Source: Symsagittifera roscoffensis (lineage: Eukaryota > Xenacoelomorpha > Acoela > Convolutidae). From it: 42,697 bases of DNA. The DNA lies in assembly GCF_963678635.1 (NCBI RefSeq), contig NW_026971001.1, forward strand, positions 64,001-106,697, written 5' to 3'. The translations under genes and the position numbers were made by a program. Of this stretch, positions 32,701-40,839 are shown piece by piece. The notes beneath the pieces are model-generated. The model saw only the letters and a program-made list of their open reading frames with translations. It had not been told where the DNA came from and made no database searches. Each line of letters opens with the position of its first letter. The stretch's first letter is position 1.

Positions 32701-35570
32701 ATGGCACAGTGTCCGATCGATCTTACTTTCAACTCTTCTTTCCCTACATAGATTTGTCCAATTAGGTCTTCGTCGCATGTTATCATCGTCTTGGTATAGA
32801 TGTTGATTCCATCTATATTTAGCATGACCTCGTGTGGACCATAAGCTTCAGTGTACCTATTATCAACACGTACCGATTTGCTGCCCCCTCTCGTGAGTAG
32901 TGCCCTGAGCGCTCTAGAAGTCGTTTGTGGACTTATTCCACTCAAGTAGTCTGCATACACGTCAATGTGCATTATCGTCTGGTCGCTCGGCTCGCTCAAG
33001 TTTCTGGTTACCTCGTGTCCGCCCACTGTGATTATCGACATTATTCTTGCTCCGATTTTCGATATTCCAAAAGGTTTACCTGTCACCATTTTCACGGTGT
33101 TACAATTCCCGGTCTTCATTGAGCCCGTTCTAGCCTCTGGTATTGAGTTCGATCCGGTTAATGCTCCGTTAAAATTCTGTCTTTCGATCTCCAACTTTAG
33201 TCGTTGCTCTATTTCTTTCGCAGCCAGATCTTGTTTCACTTTGGCAATTGCTTCCGTCGCCGCTTTCTCATAATTTATCTCTAGAGAGCTTCCGGCCGCG
33301 GACTCTAACGCACCACTAACATGTGTAACAGCTTTCACTGTCTTCGTCGGCAATTCGGTGTTTGGTGCCCCCAAGTTCCTAGATTCAAACTCGTTTTGCC
33401 TGTTCCGCTGATTCTGCACCGCCGCTAATGCCAACTTATGTTTGGGGTGATTCTGGTCCTTGACCGCTTCCCAGAACAAGGGACAATCCATTCTGAAGTG
33501 CCCCTCCTGGTTACAGAAGAAGCATCTGGCGCCTATCTTGATGATCAAGCCATTATAGTACTCGTGTTCCTCCATCTGGCTCATATCCTCTTCATCCGGT
33601 GCATAACCTAGGCTCTTCATGCCTTGTTTGTACGTTGTGCAGTCAGCCACATGATGATCCGCTGACCCGCAGTTTGCGCATGATCTGCGCTTGTCCATAT
33701 CATCTCTAGGTTTGTACCATGATGACCTCTGGGGTTGGCTTCCCCCTTGCGTGTTCCTGTTTTCGGAATATGAGTACTTCTTAGGTTTCATCAGCATGTA
33801 TTCTCTTGATTTCTGTCTCATTTCTTCTGGGGTGGGTGCGCTGTCCTTCGACAATGTGTAGTATGTTGCTAACATTGTCCTTAAGTCATCACTTTTCACC
33901 CCATCGATGAACTTCAAGGCAATGCTAAAGTTCCGTCTATTTGTCGACTCCTCTGGGTCACTCCTCCTTCTCAAGCTCTCGAGGTCATCTAGGAACCGAT
34001 CTATTGACTCGTCGTCCCTCTGCCTTCTCTTTTCAAATCGCATCATCGCTTGGTGACCCTTCATGCCTGACCCGAATCGATTCAGCAATATCTCGAAGAT
34101 CTCGTCCGCGGTGTCACGTTCTTCCTCCTTCTTTGCGACCACGCATTTTAATGCCGTTCCTTCCAAGTTGCTCAGTATGGCTGTACATGCTTGTCTTTCG
34201 TCACTCAAGTTGTCTTGTTCTAGATGTAATCTCATCACTTCCACCCAAGTGTCAATGCATCCATCGGAGTCGTCCTTGAATTCTTTTGGCTTCTTGAATG
34301 TCTTTCTTGATTTTCCCTCTCTCCTGTCGCTCGAGTCAGTGTTCCTCGTGGCGAAGGCCTCTAGAGTCCTGTTCATCATCTCCCAAGTGCTGGCCCATGT
34401 CATAGCATCCGGTCCTGTGTTGCTGTTAGCTGTTGAATCTCCCGGAGCAGTCGTTGTATTCGACGTTCCATTCTTCATTATTGTTTTCGCAGCTGTTGGT
34501 GCTATGCTTATCGCATCCCTGGTTAAGGGCAACGGTGTCGATTGCCGTTTGTTCCTTTGTGGTTCTACAAAGTCAACTCTGGTGCTTTGCGTACGATCCG
34601 CTGCCGGTCTTTCTTGTGGAGTAGAACCTCTCAAGATTGCATCCAACTTCGCCTGTATTGCACACGAACTCTCGGCTTGACTCTTGCTCATTGTGTCCAT
34701 TCTCCTTTCCAGGCTCCCTAATTGGCTGTTGACATCATCATATCGGTTCTTCAACTGTTGCATGTCTGTTTTGATGTTCTTTTCTCGTTCTTCATTGGTG
34801 GCTTCTACCTTATCTGACATTTCCTTGAGTCTCTCCTCTGTTGCCTTAGCTAGGTTAAAATAACTGTCTAGATACTCGTGCTTGTTGTATCTTATCTCCT
34901 TTTTTATCACCTCTCTGTCTTCTTCACTGTTCTTAAGTCTTTTGTCGATCTGATTTAATTTCGCCAACAAGTCGCCCAGCTCAATGGTAGTCTCTTCATG
35001 GTCAGCCGTGAGTTTCTCTTCGGCCGTAGCCTCTGCTTTAGCTTGTTCCTCATTCTGGCCGGTTTCTGTCGTTTTCGTTCTCACTGTACCAAATGTTCGT
35101 GCTCTTTCTGCTTTTGGTTCTTCAGTCACGTTTTCTTTCGTTTTTATTCCGAACATTATTCCCAATTTTTCCGTAAAAGATGTCCTCTTTACTTGAGAGT
35201 CTTCTTTCACCGTTTCTTCGGTGTTGCCTATTGCATCTTCCGCGTCATCTATCGGTGAGAACTCTATGGGTTTCTGGTTCGGTTCCTCTGCATTGGGCAT
35301 TGGAGTTGACTCTGTCGCCATCTTCCTTGTTTCATCCACACTTTGATCGGGTGTCTCTAGATCAATCTCGATGGTGGGTTCTACTCGCTCCCCTTCCGTG
35401 CCCTCTTTCGCCCTGTTGTCCGCTGTACTCCTTGTGCTGACCATGTTAACTGAAAAGTTCGTCTTCGTTATCTTTGGGCCCGTTGATGTCGTTCCGCGCA
35501 GCGATGAATTATATTTCGTGTTTGATCCACTTGACCTTTTTTCGAGCACCGGTACCCTACTCCGCCTCAT
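26763..35570 (-). CDS. Element A Gag-Pol polyprotein (2,935 aa) with C-terminal macro-domain-like module
   Basis: Single uninterrupted ORF. Residues 1-330 are charged, partly coiled-coil Gag. The capsid-like region is ~390-600. CCHC knuckles lie at 631-644 and 683-696. The aspartic protease has DTGA at 990-993 and ILGRDF near 1070. Reverse transcriptase begins ~1310 with YVDD 1476-1479. RNase H begins ~1620 with TDAS (D1626), but the usual catalytic Glu aligns with Gly1671 (KAGMFAVV). Integrase has an HHCC finger (~2140-2190) and a D2232, D2291, E2327 triad with 35 residues between the last two. A GPF module follows near 2467, then a low-complexity acidic stretch. Residues ~2786-2930 resemble Poa1/TARG1-type macro domains (ITADMSFKS, FLVTR, VEVSMP). 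ATG 35570 has A at -3. There is no gag/pol frameshift or stop, so a Gag excess must arise another way, if at all. Expression is presumably from the 5' LTR. Confidence 0.93.
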   Translation of the reverse strand: MRRSRVPVLEKRSSGSNTKYNSSLRGTTSTGPKITKTNFSVNMVSTRSTADNRAKEGTEGERVEPTIEIDLETPDQSVDETRKMATESTPMPNAEEPNQKPIEFSPIDDAEDAIGNTEETVKEDSQVKRTSFTEKLGIMFGIKTKENVTEEPKAERARTFGTVRTKTTETGQNEEQAKAEATAEEKLTADHEETTIELGDLLAKLNQIDKRLKNSEEDREVIKKEIRYNKHEYLDSYFNLAKATEERLKEMSDKVEATNEEREKNIKTDMQQLKNRYDDVNSQLGSLERRMDTMSKSQAESSCAIQAKLDAILRGSTPQERPAADRTQSTRVDFVEPQRNKRQSTPLPLTRDAISIAPTAAKTIMKNGTSNTTTAPGDSTANSNTGPDAMTWASTWEMMNRTLEAFATRNTDSSDRREGKSRKTFKKPKEFKDDSDGCIDTWVEVMRLHLEQDNLSDERQACTAILSNLEGTALKCVVAKKEEERDTADEIFEILLNRFGSGMKGHQAMMRFEKRRQRDDESIDRFLDDLESLRRRSDPEESTNRRNFSIALKFIDGVKSDDLRTMLATYYTLSKDSAPTPEEMRQKSREYMLMKPKKYSYSENRNTQGGSQPQRSSWYKPRDDMDKRRSCANCGSADHHVADCTTYKQGMKSLGYAPDEEDMSQMEEHEYYNGLIIKIGARCFFCNQEGHFRMDCPLFWEAVKDQNHPKHKLALAAVQNQRNRQNEFESRNLGAPNTELPTKTVKAVTHVSGALESAAGSSLEINYEKAATEAIAKVKQDLAAKEIEQRLKLEIERQNFNGALTGSNSIPEARTGSMKTGNCNTVKMVTGKPFGISKIGARIMSIITVGGHEVTRNLSEPSDQTIMHIDVYADYLSGISPQTTSRALRALLTRGGSKSVRVDNRYTEAYGPHEVMLNIDGINIYTKTMITCDEDLIGQIYVGKEELKVRSIGHCAMLEEDAMHIGTEADVTGHVLDINGKKTQLRGLLDTGAVLSVIPIETWEKMGFDKGDLIDSRIRLSAANKGALRVLGRTPIIALNLGERNLWMSFIVVENLDESDQFILGRDFIRNFDVTIDLNNAMFRIRNPDRRYAIKPVNLIMANENKAPVFLSRRVRLKANEAAIVSLRMKNYNELSDNKQVCIVPNPNSQSAAVLGRSFSITKSGLCVSVLLNTLDIPITIQRGRKLGYALPVKTRYETIENSKQNEVVDCPNHRDKICILRRLQRIKDSSGLIKSLKSETDDGLSSCSNFPERPTLDEMQIDKPVLPEIEHLRGKLKDEQLEAIKDVLERNEEVFSRHKADIGCCNFVEHEIELEENAVPHREGARRMTPHKSDACRKEIETLLEYDMIEPSKSPWACGVVMAKKKGDQLRFCCDFRYLNSVTVKDAYPIPRIDESLSKLGDAKFFTTLDLGSAFWQVPLRKQDRDKTGFACELGLFQWKRMPFGLCNATATFQRLMAHALIGVTKKYGNLVMCYVDDVVIATPTLEDHIERLDEVFACMKRSGLKCKPSKCEILKDSIKYLGRMVDKHGIRPDPDAVEAVLTWKSPKTEHQLMSFLGFANYYREFIKGYADKVYPMQQLMRHKGKKFTWNNAAEESFQRIKKELCEAPVLGMPTEKGMYVLDTDASVVAISGILHQEQEWNGKTVLRPIAYGSKVLSDTEMKYGAPKAGMFAVVTFVEKYRAYLGSEPFKLRVDNRALSWLKTYSMDQSYIGRWIVRLDGYNMIIEHRTRDKHQNADSLSKKTEFYERQEQREADRPEIKDGFSFMDKETYDSLPLTRWLDKSGKPIEDHPELPKEPLEKTILKKSRGIPIGIMLKSKIVRETLKAKGYDLILVEEGTVRIDEDLMGLLEKLSDDKPVIQGKGQEAPELTILRREKTVNNTDISKESTTDSKEVVRSLVEKIPEKILEQTKVRDKKVTFREEVEHLGLDQESGEWSRFMEEDETGEGKLSGEREEWDEDSDESSEDQDSLCMILAEEKIRQHDRELQTDPSSGTYNLEIQEVRGGEELEKIAVSRKPLRELSCDSNVRTNLVPEDDMKIVKRMICVKLSDDIHNPGEMNGQIMALKEHVKARYRLSDLIRAQKNDKMTSNLSKWIHSGVKEKGELEEDSYKILSQFYKEKRDLLYHTAEGVVACKRRDEEKILHKHNLIILPQLYQTEVLFRSHDQMGHQGIDKVQQRILHRFDWPGMRKACERWVNACLACLQVKDPRKMKFPLKSVESSEFNEVVQIDHQKICMTESGYNQILVIIDHFTKLAEAVPCQTASAEETCDHLITHWISRYGCPMTFQSDNGKAFVGDLTKELMKRSHIAQAHSTTYHPQTNGLVERQNRTLVNMLRVYCSRYMTDWDKYLPQVVGAYNSTQHSTTGISPFMMLTGRERAMPITFFYPEYEGKRTSPQAYVKEAIKRQQELNELCRRNTAQAQMRQRKKYDEKILRAKPYEVGQYVWVFQNVIPPKGTKKLLKKWRGPFMITEVHQQGRFYRLSTGRAAHYENLKPHIPSPEDWCLPKDMEGLEYLVVEPACEVNEKGTREKNDGNENLSLDDNEKIEVESDAGSFVEEDWNDPEQNEVPKWMEPDRPTPPETRTGNRKRTGMRYNRYGDDFLIDKIQPDKLGDELLSAGELEAEEEWQVIDDGGHYPQDDYSTPELETDLEQSEIERRENTNLRILEWMREVKDESREGQSIQQIDVSAANYMKTEDPLFGWTATDRPLDIPKDNSDPTTSTGTSINIFVRGVGVGLTHTENLMIKKLKEVRETSGLELEEEEQEPTIGRNFKTKFEIPNEYSENIMITDSDFILSNRTSAICITADMSFKSRLEADFKREYQNVEFLFRQRPGLGGIAALPPSVAQVPGKYLCFLVTRVNDRNMIDPEHVILALTRLRDFMIERGIVEVSMPVYDPNRGKLSSRELYAILHVVFAETEIMVHLHKKYYLSIA

Positions 35571-35811
35571 TATTTCTATTTACAACTGCTTTTATTTACA
35601 ATTTTATTATATACACGATTCTATTCTAAGGGTAAAAAAAATATATTTTTTGTGGTAACAAATTCTGTACAACGTGTTAAAAACCTTATCCAATTCTCTT
35701 CCTAAAACCTCCGAAAAATTTTCCTTAATTTGGTCTTAACCCTACCTATTTCGATTTGTCTTATTCTGTCTTAAAACGCACTTGTTGTAATTTGACTTCA
35801 ATTTCTATACC
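35571..35811 (-). other. Element A leader, gag-proximal part
   Basis: AT-rich leader between gag and the tandem array, including a T/A-rich run near 35625-35660. No gene was seen. Confidence 0.6.
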
Positions 35812-36628
35812 GTCCCAAGACTATTCGTCACTATCACAGTACTCTCCGTTAGTGTCCTAAGACCCTTGTACCAAGACCACTGTTCCAAGACTAGTGTCCC
35901 AAGACTACTGTCCCAAGACCAGTGTCCCAAGGCTAGTGTCCCAAGACTACTGTCCCAAGGCTAGTGTCCCAAGGCTAGTGTCCCAAGACTACTGTCCCAA
36001 GGGTAGTGTCCCAAGACCAGTGTCCCAAGACTACTGTCCCAAGACTAGTGTCCCAAGGCTAGTGTCCCAAGACTACTGTCCCAAGACTAGTGTCCCAAGG
36101 GTAGTGTCCCAAGACCAGTGTCCCAAGACCACTGTTCCAAGACTAGTGTCCCAAGACTACTGTCCCAAGGGCAGTGTCCCAAGACCAGTGTCCCAAGGCT
36201 GGTGTCCCAAGACTAGTGTCCCAAGACTAGTGTCCCAAGACCACTGTCCCAAGACTGTCCCAAGACCACTGTCCCAAGACCCTGTCCCAAGACCACTGTC
36301 CCAAGACCCCCGTCCCAAGACCCTGTCCCAAGACCACTGTCCCAAGACCCTGTCCCAAGACCCTGTCCCAAGACCACTGTCCCAAGACCCCTGTCCCAAG
36401 ACCCTGTCCCAAGACCACTGTCCCAAGACCCTGTCCCAAGACCACTGTCCCAAGACCACTGTCCCAAGACCACTGTCCCAAGACCACTGTCCCAAGACCA
36501 CTGTCCCAAGACCCTGTCCCAAGACCACTGTCCCAAGACCCTGTCCCAAGACCACTGTCCCAAGACCCTGTCCCAAGACCACTATCCCAAGACTGCTCTG
36601 TCCCAAGACTTCTTCGGTCTTGTCCCAA
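35812..36628 (-). repeat. 13/14-bp tandem array in element A leader
   Basis: Built on GTCCCAAGACCACT mixed with 13-bp GTCCCAAGACCCT and GGCTAGT/GGGTAGT variants. It has the same position and consensus as the arrays in element B but an independent internal pattern. Confidence 0.97.
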
Positions 36629-38112
36629 TACTCGTCACGGAGTGTCTTCCTCGTTGTAGGGTCTTCTTGAACCACCGTACCTTGTACCACCACTCAAGCT
36701 CTAGTAAAATTTTCCCAAAAACCCTCTCTTAAAAGCCAAATGCTGACCCACCTCTTCTTTTTGGTTGTTTCTATTTCAATGTAGGTGCGCAGGTATCTTG
36801 TGATCACCTGTTCGTATAAAACCAAACACAAATCCTCAATAAAATGCAACAAAAATTTTAAGTAAGAAAAATAATAAAAACAGAAAAATGAGCCCACCTA
36901 AAATTTAAAGGTGACCAATGTCTACCTTTCGTCTAAAAAAAAAATTGTCTGGTACCTAATTGCCACGCGTTTTCCTCCCCCCACTAGTGATCTTATGGGG
37001 TATCACAAAAGCTGTCTATATCCGGTCCCCCCTACCAAACCAACCAGCGTACCAGTCTTAACTCGAGTTGAATTTTGGATCTCCACCTAATATTACCAAC
37101 GCGTGTTAATTTCTAATGTAACTAAGTCAACGATGTCGACTAATTAGTTACTCTAATTTCCCCCTTTTTACAATTTACAACCGCCAACCTCTAACTTAAC
37201 CAGTCCCCCTTCTAACCTCCCCCCTTTCTAGCCCCCCTTCTTAAGCCTAAAAATTACTTTAAGCGCCGGGTGCTAAACCTCTCAAGAGAAAACCGTAGAC
37301 CTGTTTCCAGGCCTGCTCAAGTAAAAACGTTCCTCAAAACTGGGGGATTTCGCTTATCCAATTTTACACTTATCTCCTATAATGTAATGTGGATTCTAAC
37401 GATACCCGTTCTGCCCAACTTGAGAACTCGAGAATTGCCAAATCCCTCTTGGCTGCTTTCCCACTCGACTGGTCACCTGTTCCAGTCCAGTCTCCTATTG
37501 GTTCAGCTAAGTGTCCCTGAACCACTTTCCCACTCGGCTGGTCACCTCTTCCAATCAAGTCTCCTATTGGTTCAGCTCAAGTGTCCCTGAACCACTTTCC
37601 CACTCGGCTGGTCACCTCTTCCAGTCAAGTCTCCTATTGGTCCAGCTAAGTTCCAAGCTATCTGAAAACCCTTGACAACGCCCCACTTCGGGCACTTTAT
37701 TCAGTTTACTGGTTTAAATTGCTAGGTTGATCGAAACGATCGAACTTGTAAAACAGTATGGGTATACTATTTAATTAATATAAAGGTTTGATCCAACTAA
37801 TCTGGTGTCAAAGTCACTGTCTTTTTTCGTTTTATGGTTTTTGTTCCTTTTTCTATTCTTTTTTGGTTTTTGTTTTGCTTTCTGTCTTTTTGCTCGTGTT
37901 TTTGTCCCCCTAGTTGCCCCCCTTTACTCGGTTAGCTAAGCCTCGTTCGGAGAGCGTACCAGGAAATTTTCTCGAGTTTTCTTAAAAAGCTATCACGGTA
38001 CAACCGGAAGGTTTGCACGTTCCTGTCGAACCGTACCGCCGGTACTCTAGAATGGGCATTCAGCCCGAAGCTGTCTCAAGTGGGTTCGACTCCGTAGTCT
38101 TGATGTCGTAAA
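36629..38112 (-). other. Element A leader between array and PBS
   Basis: Non-coding leader, about 90% similar to 6578-8141. It includes C-rich blocks near 37190-37250 and a three-copy 69-bp repeat. The small open frames here do not match those in element B, so it is treated as untranslated. Confidence 0.7.
37452..37652. repeat. 69/70-bp tandem repeat, three copies, element A
   Basis: GGTCACC anchors fall at 37471, 37540 and 37610. It is homologous to the 69-bp block of element B. Confidence 0.92.
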
Positions 38113-38127
38113 CACCCAGGAGCGCCA
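38113..38127 (-). other. Candidate primer binding site, element A
   Basis: The element strand reads TGGCGCTCCTGGGTG, 11 nt inside the 5' LTR. It would pair with a tRNA ending CACCCAGGAGCGCCA; the tRNA identity is not established. The offset from the LTR is larger than usual. Confidence 0.5.
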
Positions 38128-38425
38128 TAAAAACACTATGTAACATTCGTCTACTACAGTCACACATGAGGCTTAAGAAAAATAGGCCCTATAACTATTG
38201 GCTCGGGAGTCAGGGACACTATCTCTTGTGTTTTTCCGCCTCAAATCAGTCGGAGCCAATTCGGTTCGCTTGTGACATGAGACTACGACCCGTTACAGCT
38301 TAAAGGCTACTACTAAAATATCCCCCCACTCTAGAATTAGAAACGTCCCCATACTTAGGTCTCTAGATACCCAAAATACATGAACGCCGTTAAAAACCGG
38401 GTTGGAACAATCCGTTAAGTTACTT

Positions 38426-38431
38426 TTTATT
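38426..38431 (-). promoter_or_regulatory. AATAAA in 5' LTR-A
   Basis: Same hexamer as in the 3' LTR. In the 5' LTR it must be bypassed, or removed by splicing from the donor at 38485. Confidence 0.4.
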
Positions 38432-38477
38432 AGACAGTGTAACTTTGATCCATTTCAGATGGATCAACCTAAAACTC

Positions 38478-38493
38478 GCCTTACCTCAACATA
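38478..38493 (-). promoter_or_regulatory. Candidate 5' splice site in LTR-A
   Basis: The element strand reads GTTGAG|GTAAGGCG, close to the MAG|GTRAGT consensus, with the exon ending at 38485. LTR-B keeps a functional-looking variant, GAG|GTGAGG, at the same place. Confidence 0.5.
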
Positions 38494-38834
38494 ACAATCG
38501 TAAAACACACTCTAGAAATTTAAATTAAGGACTCACATGTTGATGCGCTCAAGAACCAGGAAGTAATTAAATGGGTGAGCAACTCTAGAATTAACTAAGG
38601 TAACTAGATAAGTTCAATGTTTATCAGTTTGAATGGTAAGGGTAAGTTTGAACTCAAGAACGAAGTTTTATGTGGACCATTGGGACACTCAAGCTGTCCA
38701 CCTTTCCGTCGAAGGTTCACTCTGGTTCAGTTCGAATAATTACTCTCTCGGGAATACTCTGTCTTCTATTTCAGATAGGACAGCTCTACTCTTGTTCACT
38801 ATGATGGAAATTGCGAATAGCAATTTCCCTCTCG

Positions 38835-38843
38835 TTTTTTATA
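38835..38843 (-). promoter_or_regulatory. TATA box of LTR-A promoter
   Basis: TATAAAAAA on the element strand, ~180 bp into the LTR. A start site ~25-30 nt downstream, near 38808, would give a U3 of ~215 bp. Confidence 0.5.
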
Positions 38844-39025
38844 TGACAACTTTCCCGCGTGTGTGTCTTAAATTGTTCTCCTTTCTTTTTCTGATTTTCA
38901 GTTCTCGCGAGAAAATCGTGCATGACATGTTCCATTCGAAATTTTAAAAATTTAAATTTCACTCCAAAATCAAGTGTTTTCTGCTCTTCTCAAGGTCAAA
39001 CTTCCAAATATGACCGACTGGCACA

Positions 39026-39528
39026 GGTACTTACATAGCAGCACGCTTGAGAAACAGAGTAATTAAACTAATTAATGACTCTAGCATAAATATAATCGAA
39101 TATAACTGAAAAAGTTTTTTTACGATGAGTTCCAATCAAGGGAAATAAGTTTTAATTCAAAAAAGTAATTTTGGATCTGGACCATTGGGAGACTTCACTT
39201 GTCTGCCTTTCCGTTGAAGTTTCACACTGGTCCAGTTGATTCTTGCTCTGCTCTCGTATTCGTTTGGTCTCCTATATCAGATAGGACAGCTCTACTCAAG
39301 TTTTTTACGATGGAAATTGCAAATAGAAATTTCCCACTGTGTATATTTGACAACTTTCCCGCAATTGTAATTCGGTTGTTCTGATCTTTTATTTTATGAT
39401 TTTAGTTGTCGCGAGAAAACTGAGCATGACAGGCTCCATTCGAATTTTTGAAAAATTAAACTTCATTCCAAAACCACGTATTTTCGTGCTCCTCAAGGTC
39501 AAACTTCCAGATATGACCGACTTGCACA
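39026..39528 (-). repeat. LTR-B copy 3, right part, after element A insertion
   Basis: It starts with the second GGT of the target duplication and continues ACTTACATAGCAGC exactly as 8555-9057 does. Two base differences were noted over 500 bp (CTCTAG/CTCAAG and CGAGTT/CGAATT). Confidence 0.95.
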
Positions 39529-40281
39529 TAATATAGTCAATCAGCGTTTTTGATTGAGTTGATGTTGATTTACTGACAATTTCTAAGTTATAGGGCGTTA
39601 AAATTGTATTCAAGGATTCTTTTTCTTCAGTGTTGTAATAGTTAAGGTTGTAGTCGCCCAAGAGAACGATATTTGAATAACAGGATTGTGCGAAGTCAAC
39701 TGACAGAGCAATTTCATCGACAAACTATTCTGTTAGATTTATTTGGATTATAGGAAATATTTCTTAGTGTTGATCTTTCAGTTTTGTTCTTTGATGTTAT
39801 AAATTCTACCCAGATGCTGTCATAATTTTGATCGAATAAGTTTAGATCTGTGCGTTGTTTAGGGTGTAAGATTTTAGGAATGAGTATCATGACACCTCCT
39901 CATTATTTTTCGCTTACGACTGCTGATCTATCACATCGAAAGGAGACAAAATGATCACTATCTCGTGTCCATAAGTTTTTATCATTAGAGACATTAAACC
40001 ATGTCTCAGAGGACCCATAAAGAGTAATCCACAAGTGTTTACTAGTTTTTTTAGACTTCATCTTTTTTATGTTTAAACTCCTGCAGTTAAGGTGTAGAAT
40101 TTTTAATAGTGTTGATCGTTATCTTGTTTTTGTAATCGTTTAGTCGCTCTGATATGTCATTAAATTGTACAATTGGACCTGGATTTGGGTTGATGTCGCC
40201 GCAGCCTAAAGTAAATTTGACAATAAAATTAATAATACAAGAAGTATTAACATTAGTAAATATAAAATTGCTAATAAAAAT
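39529..40281 (-). pseudogene. Non-LTR retrotransposon endonuclease (EEP) remnant, copy 2
   Basis: Third copy of the LINE endonuclease fragment, and the only one that continues into unique host DNA. At 40281 the other copies switch to gag, so this border marks the original right end of the amplified unit. It has the same stops and the same GDYNLN/LIDYI blocks near 39520-39660. Confidence 0.7.
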
Positions 40282-40839
40282 GATAAAGGTAAAGTGCGCT
40301 GGAGAGGCATTTTAAAGTCTCAGTGAAAATTTTTGGCTGCGTTTTAGCTAGTTGGCCCTCGTTTTTTATTCTGTCCGCTTATTTACCGATTTTTTTTCTT
40401 GAAATGTCCGGAATTACTTTCGACATCGTTAAGACTGGCATCAATTTTGGAATGCCCAAAGTCAACCTCGCCAGACCCTTTGAAAAACTTAATTAATTTA
40501 AACACGAATAGAATAAAAACTCGACTTGATTTTTTTTTCGTTTTTTCACTCCCTTCTTCAATTGTAAAATTGTTCAAATTTTTGTTTGCATACTTTTAAA
40601 CGTCATGGTGCTTGAATCTATAATTGCGGTGTCTCAAGTGATTTGAAATTGAGTTTAGCCTTTGTGTGTGATAATGCGTTTCAGTACAGATAAGTCGAAA
40701 GAACCTGTAATAATTCATCAAATTTTCAACGATAAAAGTTTTTATTTCGGCTCAACAGGGAATGACCCATAATTTGTTGCCGACTAGAATTTGATTACCA
40801 ATGTTTATTAAGGCTGCCTTTGAACATCATTCGATAGAA
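40282..40839. other. AT-rich host sequence without recognised gene
   Basis: Unique, AT-rich sequence with homopolymer runs. Two opposed short open frames (around 40383-40599) overlap each other and have no recognisable content. Confidence 0.5.

Larger units (their letters stand above)
16044..39025 (-). mobile_element. Element A: giant full-length Ty3/gypsy-like LTR retrotransposon
   Basis: This 22,982-bp element is transcribed from the minus strand. In its own order it has the 5' LTR (38139-39025), PBS candidate, leader with tandem repeats, Gag-Pol ORF (35570-26763), 522-bp intergenic region, a second giant ORF (26240-17361), a short 3' UTR and the 3' LTR (16044-16930). Both ORFs are open and the LTRs look identical by eye, pointing to very recent insertion. 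The PR-RT-RNaseH-IN order and DD35E integrase place it in the Ty3/gypsy (Metaviridae) group. It inserted in an LTR of relative B with a GGT duplication. Ty3/gypsy elements are commonly 5-10 kb; the extra size comes from the second ORF, the extended C-terminus of Pol and the long leader. One catalytic RNase H residue appears mutated, so autonomy is uncertain. Confidence 0.95.
38139..39025 (-). repeat. LTR-A, right copy (5' LTR of element A)
   Basis: 887 bp with TG...CA ends, matching 16044-16930 throughout as read by eye (offset 22095). On the element strand the order is TATA box, inferred start, AG|GTAAGG donor, AATAAA, then the leader. Confidence 0.96.
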
